From contig NC_061865.1 of the NCBI RefSeq assembly GCF_907164915.1, positions 50,007,363 through 50,071,362 on the forward strand: a stretch of DNA of 64,000 nucleotides. Direction: 5' to 3'. Made by a program: the position numbers and the translations under genes. Below the pieces are notes generated by a model. That model saw only the letters and a program-made list of their open reading frames with translations, was not told the DNA's origin and made no database searches. Shown piece after piece: positions 54,560 through 64,000 of this stretch; position 1 is the stretch's first letter, and each line of letters begins with the position of its first letter. The stretch comes from Impatiens glandulifera (lineage: Eukaryota; Streptophyta; Magnoliopsida; Ericales; Balsaminaceae).

Positions 54560-57500
54560 TTAAGTCGTTCTTCGAATCTTCTCTCGATCTTGATCTTTAT
54601 CTCCCAGTTCTGGATCTAAACCTGGATCGGAATGTGTGATGTGTGGGTTTAGGCCTTCCAACCTTTATTGATAGCCCATTGAGTTCTTGAGACAATGACC
54701 CTCTAAAATGTAAAGAAATCAGGAGGATCATTGAGAATCAGAAGATCACTATTATGGGTATTCTTGAGACAAAAGTCAAAAGTCGAAACGTTGAGAAGGT
54801 TAGCAAACTGTGTATTGATAGTAGCTGGGAAATCATTCACAACTCAAATGACAAAACGGGCAGAATTTGGGTTATTTGGGATAACAAAGTTGTTGAGGTG
54901 ATGACTCTTTTTTCGAATGATCAAGCAATCCTGGTGGAGGTCAAAGACAGAATCACAAGAATCGTGTTTAATCTTGCTATTATCTATGGTAGCAACTCAA
55001 GCACGGAAAGAAGACTCCTCTAGAATTGTCTTAGAAACTGGATCGGTATTGATAAATCTTGGGCTGTCCTCGGTGATTACAACGTAACTAGAAACGAATC
55101 TGATCGTAGCCCAGAATCTGAAATTACTCGGGATATGATTGAATTTAATGACTGCATCAGAGATATGGGTTGTATCGAGCCTACCAATTCTGGGAACTTC
55201 TTCACTTGGTCTTCTACGAGAGGGAATGAACAAATTAGAAAAAATAGAATTGACAAATGTCTGGTAAATGAGAACTGGATTAACCAATTTCCGTGAAGTC
55301 AACTTCATGTTTTGAATCCGGGTATATCTGATCACTGCCCGATTAAATTGTTCTGGGAAAAGGAAGAAAGGTTCAAAAGGCCCTTTAAATTTTTCAATTT
55401 TTGGATGGATAACGATAAATTCAAGGGTATCCTCGAAAGCGTATGGTCAACAGATGTCAGAGGTTCCAACATGTACAGGGTTTCTGAGAAGCTTAAGCTC
55501 CTGAAGAATCATCTCCAAAGCTTTGACAAGAAGAATTTCAGCAATATCTCCAATAGAGTTCTGGCTGCTAGAGAAGAACTGGAAGAGGTTCAGAAAAAGT
55601 TATTAAGGGATGATAGTGATGAACAACTCAATGAAACAGAAAGATATGCGCTTGAAAACTTCAGGAAGCTGAGTCTGCTTGAAGAGAATTTTGTTAGACA
55701 GAAATCAAGACAGAGCTGGCTTTCGTTGGGCGACAAAAACACAGCTTTCTTCTACAGAAAATGCAAGGCTAGAAACATGAGAAACAATGTGTACAGGCTG
55801 AAGAATGATGATGATGAATATGTTCAGGGTCAAAAGGGTGTCCAAGATCTGGCTATTGATTTCTATAAGCAGCTTATGGGTACAAGAAAGCAGCATCAAA
55901 GTCACCTAAATACCTTGTATCAAATTATTGATAGGAAAATCTCTGCAGAAGATAGTCGCGAGTTGATAAGGGTGGTCACGAAGGTTGAGGTTAAAGAAGC
56001 TCTGTTTAGTATTGATGGGAATAAAAGCCCGGGTCCTGATGGGTTTAATGCACAGTTCTTTAAAGATAATTGGTCGGTTGTGGGTAAAGATGTTACTGAT
56101 GGGGTTCTGGAGTTTTTCAAAAACAAGAAGATGTTAAAGCAATGGAATACATCGGTCCTAACCTTGATCCCCAAAACTGCGGTACCTGAGAAAGTACAAG
56201 ATTTCAGACCAATTTCCTGCTGCAATGTGATTTATAAAATAATTTCAAAAATCATTTCTAAACGTTTTAAAAATGTTATAGGAAAAATAATAAATCTTAA
56301 TCAATCTGCATTCATCCCCGGTAGGACAATCTCTCATAATATTCTTCTCATGCAGAGCCTATTAAAAGGCTACGAGAAAAAGAAAATATCCCCGAGAGTG
56401 GCTTTCAAAATAGATATCAAGAAAGCTTTTGACTCTGTTAGATGGGAAGCCATTCGAGACTTTCTAGTTGTTTCTGCTTTTCCTATGATTTTTATCGATT
56501 GGATTATGCAACGCGTTTCATCATCCTGCTTTGTTGTTAGCGTCAATGGAGTCCACAGAGGCTATTTCAAGGGTGAAAACGGGGTAAGGAAAGGGGACCC
56601 CCTCTCTTCTTACCTTTTCGTAGCTATCATGGCGATCTTTGAGAGCATCTTCGCGATGTTCCGAAAGAATCGTCCATACATCTTTCACCCATTCTGTGAG
56701 GTAGAAGAGGTAACACATTTATGTTTTGCTGACGATTTGTTCATTCTAGCGCACGCGGACGTTGATTCCATTAAAACTATTAGGGCTGCACTAACGTTCT
56801 TTTCTGAGGTAACAGGTTTAACTATTAATGAAAGCAAAAGTGTGGCATTTTATGGAGGCGTGAAGGACGAAACAAAGTAGGACATCTTCAACATCATGGG
56901 CATCAAGGAAGGCAGATTTCCCATAAGGTACTTAGGAATTCCGTTAACTGCGAAGCAGATCGAGATCTCACACTGCAAGCCGCTGATTGAAAAGGTAAAA
57001 AACACGATATCTGGCTGGGCAGCGAAAAAACTTTCTTATGCCGGGAGGATCGAACTTATCAAAACCGTGGTTATGGGCATAGTTGGCTATTGGGCGCACC
57101 AAATGGTCATTCCGAAAAAGGTAATGAAGGAACTCGACACACTGATGAGAAACTTTATCTGGGGTAATAGTGGAAGAGGAGGAAAGAAAGTCAAATGGAC
57201 CGCTCTCTGCAAACCAAAGGACGAGGGAGGCATCGACTTGAAGAACTGTATCGAGTGGAACAAGTCTCTAACCTTCAAGCATCTGTGGGCTTTGGAGCGC
57301 AATCAGGAGTCACTATGGATCAAATGGGTGCATACGAGATTTATGAAACACGAAACCAGCATCTGGACCTGCAAAATTCACGAAGGTATGAGCTGGTCTC
57401 TAAAAAAGATTCTTAAACTAAGAAGCGATATTGCAGATCTTTATGACATCCGACTAGGGGACGGGAAAGGCACTCTATTCTGGCACGACCCTTGGTTTGA

Positions 57501-58455
57501 AAACCAGCCTATCATCGACAAGGAGCAGTTTCAAAATACTCGTATCAGAAGGGACTGCGCAAAAGCGAAAATCAGAGACATCAAATACGGGAATTGGAAC
57601 TTGCTCTTGAGAAGAATTCCAGAAGAAAAGAGGATACTTGATCATATAAGTAACATACAACTACACGACAGACCGGATATTCATGAATGGAAAGCTGAGG
57701 ACAATGGGAAGCTGGTATTGAAGAAAATATGGAAGGTAATCCGGGAAAAAGCGCAGAAAGTAGAATGGGCTCCTCTTGTTTGGTCAACGAAGATTATCCC
57801 TCGACACCAGTTCATCCTATGGATCGCCTTCTGGGAAAGACTCAGCACACGTGATCGTATCAGTAAGTATATGAGCATCCCGAACGCGAGCTGTCTTTTA
57901 TGCATAGGAAATGAAGAAACTATAGATCACCTATTCGGGAGTTGTTGTATTGCTTCGAAGCTTTGGGACAGATTCTATAAAAGCCTGGAGCTGATCAGTT
58001 TCCCGAGCGAATGGAATGAAATCAAAGAAGTGGCACTACTCAAAGCCAAGGGAAATAGATTTGCAACAAGCGTGTTCAAGTGTGGCTTTGGAGCAGTGGT
58101 GTATAACATTTGGCAAGAACGGAATGCAAGGGTATATGACAGAACTCGCAGGAGCATTGACGAGTTATGGAAAGATATTGTATCGGATTGCAGCGTCCTC
58201 GCGGGAACATGGAGAGGAATTCCAAGCACGGAGCAGAACTGGAATATCTGCAGGAACTGGAATTTACCGTTTTTTAAACTCACTAGAATTGAAAGCATTG
58301 TAAACAGATAATTCATTTACGTTTTTAGCTTTTATTCAGAATGTTACGACTTCAAAATCATTCTAGGCCTGTCTAGAATGATCTCTTAAACTCGTGGTTT
58401 TTTTCCCGTTTTTGGGAATTTTTAATGAAATGACGCTAAGTCGTTTTCCCAAAAA
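54560..58455 (+). mobile_element. LINE (L1-type), 5'-truncated
   Basis: Contains ORF2 (endonuclease, RT, zinc-binding domain), then a short 3' UTR ending ACGCTAAGTCG...CCCAAAAAAAAAC (58430-58460), matching the tail of the older LINE at 3100-3138. ORF1 is absent. A 27-bp palindromic sequence with arms GAAGAACGA lies at the 5' side (about 54548-54574). Target duplication not found. Confidence 0.85.
54640..58311 (+). pseudogene. LINE ORF2: endonuclease - reverse transcriptase - zf-RVT, few stops
   Basis: Endonuclease: GILETKVKSRNVEKV (54754), LAIIYGSN, LGDYNVTRNESD, NRIDKCLVN and ISDHCPI (55324). RT: GNKSPGPDGFNAQFFKDNW, DFRPISCCNVIYKIISK, QSAFIPGRTISHNILL, FKIDIKKAFDSVRW, RKGDPLSSYLF and catalytic FADDLFIL (near 56730). 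C-terminal: LGIPLTAKQI, KKLSYAGRIELI, MRNFIWG, LFWHDPW and zinc finger CLLCIGNEETIDHLFGSC. Breaks are few: stops at about 55021, 55294 and 56878 plus an uncertain N terminus before 54754. The enzyme would nick target DNA and copy its RNA there; this copy is not functional as read. Confidence 0.9.
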
Positions 58456-58460
58456 AAAAC

Positions 58461-61188
58461 TAAAATTACGTGGCACGAATTTCCGACTATTTGGTATCCA
58501 AAAAATATTCGAATCAAAATATCAAATTATCTCTCCGATTCGATTTCACTATATGAGTATGTAATGTTTTGTTCTTAAAATATTACATTACTTCTTGATT
58601 GCTTTATAATGATTCAAACCAGAAACCTTTAAGTATTTTTTCAACGTCATAAATATACTTAATTTCTTGATTTATATAATTTTGAGCATGCACTAAACAC
58701 TTGTTTAAAGAGTCTTTTGTGATTTATTTTCAAGACTAATTTTGAAGTACTTATGAGAATAAATTTATCTCTAAATCTTTTAGAATATCCAACAATTAAC
58801 ATCTAACACTTCTTTAGTTCAATTTATTTCCTTTGGACCTATAAGGTCTAACCTTAATTGGACAACCCCAAAATAATTCACTAGTGGTTTTAGTTGAAAC
58901 TTTATTTCTTATATAAGTTGTAATTTTTAATTCATCTCTCCAAATAAATTAATTATATGGAGGTATTCCATAAATGTTTGTTTCCAAATAAAGAGTATCT
59001 GAAGTAGTTCCTTATTTCTTCATTTTTAATATGAATTGTCATTGTTCGCACTGATGTTTCTTTTACCGTCAATTGACTTTTGACAACAAACTCAATCTTC
59101 AAATAAAGAGTATTTAATATATTTTCTTATTTTCTTATCTTTAATTTGAATTGTCAATGTTCACGCCGACGTTTCTTTCGCCATCAATTGAGTTTTGACA
59201 ACTAACTCAACCGTACATCAACACGTTTACTTTAGATAGTAATACTAAATCTTACCATCAAATGTGTTTGAGTACCGAAATTAAAATACTCTTAGAACAA
59301 ACAAAAACTGTAATATTTATTCTTTTATGCACAATTCTCTTTAGTAATTTTATTTTATGTGCAACATCTGCAATTCATACCTTTCATTACTTTATTATCT
59401 TTTAAGGTAATTGCTAAGTGAACAATATTTATGTTATTTTTGTTTCGATCTTTTATTTTCTTACACACAATATGATGTGAATTCATATAGAGACTAAGTC
59501 TCCCTTTAGACAACTGTATTTCACATCAATTAATTTAAGTGTAAATAAGAAAATCCAAATTAAATGCATGAGAATACATTAGTGTAACACTAACTTTAAT
59601 GCATTTAATTTTGAAACAAAATATAACATATATTATGGTATATTTCTTAAGATATATTTATTCTAATAATACCCTTAGCAATTTCAACCCTTTTAGATAT
59701 AATTCTTAAAAATAACAAATTCTAGATACGCCTTAAAACTTTATCAAATAAAATGAACTAAAGATGTTGACAAGAAAATCGTATAAGTTGAAGTATTAAC
59801 TTAATTAGATAACAAAACAAATGAATGATCATACTCACACAAATTTAATAATCACATAAATACAAAATAATGGTACGTCTCAACATAAGATACCAAACGC
59901 AATATTTAATATTTAGTCTTTGGACATTACATATTAACTTGCAAACGATACTCTTTTTCTGTAATCAAATATTAACAATGAGTCTTGTTAAACAATTGGT
60001 TATCTTTGGATAGTCCAATTATTCACATGACACGCCGAATAATTGTTACATATTTATTACCACATATGCATAATGTTATTCTGACCAATTATTTATCTTC
60101 CTTTGGGCCGATTAAATAACCGTGTGAATTACATACACACTACCTTCTTAATTTATAAAACATATTAATCTACACAAGAGAGCCTACTTTGGTAGGATAT
60201 TGCTTCAATTAATTGATTTAATAAATTAATAACTTTTGTACATACATTAAGTGTGTAACTCGATCAATTATTAAACTTCTTATGGGCCGATTAATAACTG
60301 CATAGTTATCAACACAATTGTCTTAATCTTATAAAACAAATATGTTTTATAAAATAATATTTTGTACATAATTTAAATTTGCAATCCGACCAATTATTAA
60401 TCTTCCTTTGGGCAGATTAACAATCGCATGATTACAAAATTAAGTGGGCCTAAAATTGTACCAAATTTTGAATGTGTTATTAACACTGAAAATCCGAATA
60501 TTTTTTTATGTATCAAAATCGCATAAATTTCATATGTGTGTAAAATAAAACATATAATTGTAATTTTACTAATCACTCAAATATTTTTTAATATCAATCA
60601 ACACAATATATATCTAAATATATACCTAAAGATCAAAATATATCCAAATGTGTAATATAATATGATAATTCATCAAAATATAATATATATATATATATGA
60701 TTATATATGAATAAGACTACCATACAAAAATTTTAAATTTATCAATTATTGAATTAATTGATATATCATCATTTATTTAAATATGTAAAAAAAAAGTTAT
60801 TCTTTCATTATAAATTATTTATAATAATAATAAAGAATGTCTAACCTAAAAAAATTATTTTCTTTCTTTATTTTCTTCATTAATGGTTTTCTTTAATTTC
60901 TCAATAAATATTTATTAATTTCTTAATTATTCATATATAAATATTTATTTTCATAATTATATATATATATATAACTCTTCAAATCTCCCTACTTATAATT
61001 ATATAAATATAATTGTAGATTTTATTTTATTTTCTATATCCTTGATATTATATTTAATTTCTTTTATGACATATACATTAATTATTATAAATAATTAATA
61101 TCTTAATTAAGTCATAAAAACTCAATATCTTATATAATATTATTTTAATTAGTATTTCTAATTCTAAAATTAATTTTATCCTTATCTC

Positions 61189-61233
<45 letters not shown>

Positions 61234-61488
61234 TCTTAATTATTTAATCATATATTAATTTCTTTAAAACAACTTCATATAATTTCTTATTTATTTTTTT
61301 AGTCTTTAATGTTTTAATGTTTATCTCTATAAAATAAAATAGAAGTTCTTTAATCATAATTGTATAATTTTATATTAATAAGTTATTTTAGAGAGATAAT
61401 TTTTTACTTTAATATTTTAGAGAGATAATTATTGAATTTAATATTTATTTAATCAGAATTAGAAAAGTTCTATAAACATAATTCCTCA

Positions 61489-61520
<32 letters not shown>

Positions 61521-61776
61521 TTTTTTCATTAATTATAATAATGATTAATTATTATACTTAAAAAAAATTAAATTCATTAATTAATTATTTATAAATTTGA
61601 TAGAAACCATAATTATTATGAATTCTTAAATTTATAAATAATTCTAAATATTTTTTAAAAAAATATGTCTTTAATCATAATTATTTGAACAAATATGTTC
61701 ATCTTCTTGAATGAATATATAAAACTTTAAATATTCGATGTCTTGCTCTTTTATTTTAATCTAATCCAAAAGTTTA
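58461..61776. other. AT-rich intergenic DNA with degenerate repeats
   Basis: No gene recognised. A ~115-bp unit is duplicated (AAATAAAGAGTAT at about 58985 and 59100, then ...GTCAATTGACTTTTGACAAC / ATCAATTGAGTTTTGACAAC). A motif CTTTGGGCCGATTAA recurs at about 60098, 60270 and 60405. (AT)n runs lie at about 61194-61229 and 61489-61515. Confidence 0.5.
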
Positions 61777-63020
61777 TGATAGGATCGGGATCGTTAATAG
61801 AGGACCGGGGTCCGGATAAAGAAGAACGATTACGCACACACAACGGTTGGTACTAATTCGGTTAGAGATTAATACCGGTCTCAATACTACACAAGTTATC
61901 ACAAACTTCTTGAACCGAGTTCAAGTGCAGAAGTAGTTTGTTTCAACTTGAAGCAACACACACGAATTTGATAATAATGATGAATGGAAAGAAGAAAGAA
62001 CACAACACAAGATTTATGGATGTTCGGAGATAAAACTCTTACGTCACCCCTTCTTTTGAAACTTTAAGAAGGATATTGACTAAGAATATTCAATCACACT
62101 TTTACATTATGTCGAATAACCGATGCTTATTTACTGCTCGTTATTGACTTACAACTCTCACACAAAATGAATTTTAATACTCTTTAACAGATTTGAAATG
62201 CAAGAATAGTAGACTTGATAGCTTTTTGTAATTGTGTCACTCTTGTAAATGCTCTAAGACTTTTTCGTAAGTGTTGCTTATATTCTTCAGCTTCTCCTTA
62301 TATAGTGAAAATATGACAATGGTCATATTTCTCTTTCAATGGATACATTCATGGTAATCCTTGAATCTGATTGGTTGGTTAAAGGAGCTGCAATGCATTA
62401 AATGCGGTTGATTCTTCCCAAGAAACAATACAACCGACTAGTTTGTCTTCTATTGAGTTTAACAGCTGGTCGGTTGGATAGATCTTTGCTCCTTGGAGGT
62501 TGCTTTTGGACTTATACCAAAATAGGTATATCTGTTCACTTGGCAGTCTTCTACAGTTTGTAGTCTATCATCAGACTTGTATCAAATAGGAAATAGCACA
62601 ATCTGCATATTTGAAGGACTCCTTCTGCCTATTCCCAAAGAGAACCTATTGCATCAAAATGGAAACTTCTAGTAGTTCTATATCTTTGATTTGATCTTGA
62701 TTAATCTTTCCGTTAGGATTGTACGATCATTTAGGATTGAGCCAATGTTTTGAGCCGACCGGACATCATATCGGTTTGCTACTTTGACCGATTGACTGAT
62801 TCTATCGCCGAGGAGAGGAAACCGATCTTTATTAAAAAAAGTTCACCGATCCTGAATTTGAGCCAAATCGGTCTTCTACTGAAGCTTATAAGATGGATTA
62901 ATTTGGGAGTTCCGGTTTGTGATGCTTTTCTGATATCGGTTTGACCGGCCAATTTGAGAATGTGACCGCTCCCAGCTTTTCCTGCACAAAAAGATTTAGT
63001 TTGAATAAATTCTTTAGATA
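61777..63020 (-). repeat. Solo LTR, reverse orientation, related to the 33.5-kb Copia family
   Basis: Starts TGATAGGATCGGGATCG, like the reverse complement of the 3' LTR end. GGTTAGAGATTAATACCGG and TCAATACTACACAAG (61859-61905) and GTCACCCC match the same LTR reversed. A reversed TATA region (CTTATATAGTGAAAATATGA, near 62296) corresponds to TATAAAAGG of that LTR. The far end (TTTTCCTGCACAAAAAGATTT, near 62977) matches the LTR start region. No internal domain on either side. Diverged. Confidence 0.75.
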
Positions 63021-63224
63021 GTTAATTACCTTTTTGATATCGGTGAACTAAATAATTTAAAAGAGTTATATTTAAAAATAAATTCAAACAAATCTTTAAT
63101 AAAAAAAATTCTAAAAATATTTGTAAGGCATTTTATATATTTTTTATTTTAAAATTAGTTTGTAGCCTTTAAAATATAAAAATATTAAAATAATTAAATG
63201 AGAATCATACTATCCCTATATGAT

Positions 63225-63510
63225 ATTTGGATGTGACGCGGGATATATCGCCAGTTATTTACGCAGTCTGAGCATGGCCTATGTGTGGTCTAGGCTGGGT
63301 CAACGCGGGGATCTTCTCAGTCGGATCAGGGGAGCACGCGTGGGCTACTCGGTCGCGGAGCAAGCGCTCAGTCGTGAGTCAAGTAGCCTTAGTTGAAAGG
63401 AATATCAGGCGCTCAATTCTTTGGTCGCCTGACTATATTTTTCGGTCGAAAACCAGGTCAACGTTGAAGTCTTCGATCGGATAACAATCTCGTCCAAAAT
63501 CGAAAACTAG
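63225..63510. other. GC-rich block, possible retroelement LTR piece
   Basis: Base composition rises sharply (CGCGGGATC, CACGCGTGGGC, GGTCGCGGAGCAAGCGC) against AT-rich flanks. An open frame at 63281-63484 has no family motif. The following TTTTTGGAGTCATCCAA (about 63516-63532) resembles text I associate with plant Gypsy elements, uncertain. Confidence 0.35.
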
Positions 63511-64000
63511 CGGGTTTAGTTTTTGGAGTCATCCAACTCTAAAATGATCATTTAGGACATGTTTCCAATAGTCTAAAGTCGTCATTCATTCATTATGTAG
63601 ACGTAACAGGAAATTTTAATTTTCTTGGTTTTTGTTACCATTAAAAATTCTAAACTCATAGAAAGATTCCTTAAAACCAATTGATTAAAGCCTTTACATT
63701 AATTTCAAAACTGAATCTCAAAGCTTATTAGGAAAAAATTGATTTTTGTCAAAATGTGACCAAATAGTTCGGATTGGTTTCAAAACTTTCTCAACATCAT
63801 TTACAAATGTTTGGGAAGCTTATTGAATACAAACAAAAAGAGAGATTCAATTTTTTAAATTTTTAAATCAAATTTGAGAATATTTTATTTAGGATAATTG
63901 ATTCAAATTAGTTTCGGTTGAAAACTTGCTAATGATCAAATTCCAATTAAGATATTATATTATCATGCATTATTAAAGAACACATGAACTCAATAGTATA
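63511..64000. other. AT-rich DNA at window end
   Basis: Nothing recognised apart from the possible Gypsy-like motif noted at its start. Confidence 0.3.

Overview
The window looks like gene-poor, transposon-rich nuclear DNA of a eudicot plant, probably an asterid. Lamiales is my guess, from recollection of similar retrotransposon-encoded proteins in that order; no search was run. Spliceosomal introns, plant-type tetraspanins, a plant S-domain receptor kinase, Copia, LINE, MULE, hAT and CACTA sequences and pieces of plastid DNA in AT-rich surroundings all fit a plant nucleus. Only four host genes are supported: three tetraspanin-like genes (12342-13169 +, 29533-30352 -, 31550-32386 +) and one intronless G-type lectin receptor-like kinase (23251-25758 +).

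Left part (1-11.9 kb). Tandem ~295-bp repeats carrying tRNA-like pol III A and B boxes are interrupted by a rearranged plastid-DNA mosaic. A decayed LINE tail follows. Then comes a structurally complete Mutator-like element (3634-11896) with ~150-bp terminal inverted repeats and an 8-bp target duplication. It carries two convergent genes: an apparently intact three-exon SWIM-type transposase on the minus strand and a broken DUF1985/Ulp1-protease gene on the plus strand. Four arrays hold 32 full copies of a 19-bp unit, each a 17-bp palindrome (7-bp arms, 3-nt centre). The terminal repeats carry palindromes of the same design.

Middle (11.9-33.4 kb). The tetraspanin-like genes all stop just before the expected fourth membrane helix. 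The two plus-strand copies are close duplicates including leader and 3' UTR. Between them lie the receptor kinase, decayed Copia and hAT remnants, candidate MITEs and a 161-bp fold-back.

Right-middle (33.4-45.5 kb). A LINE-type ORF1 (DUF4283 plus zinc knuckle, minus strand) is split by two insertions: a 10.3-kb Copia element (33473-43816, TSD TATTC) and an 807-bp CACTA-type element (44275-45081, TSD TCA). The Copia element has lost PBS, gag, protease and integrase. Between pol and its 3' LTR it carries three tandem, mutually related reading frames, each preceded by its own TATA box; the last is an open 862-codon frame. This cassette and the palindrome system of the MULE are the most unusual things here.

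Right end (45.5-64 kb). A decayed plus-strand Copia with both LTR remnants abuts a minus-strand Copia pol remnant. Then follow AT-rich DNA, a fairly young LINE (endonuclease, reverse transcriptase, zinc finger; few stops), AT-rich DNA with degenerate repeats, a reverse-oriented LTR related to the 33.5-kb Copia family, and a GC-rich block at 63.2-63.5 kb.
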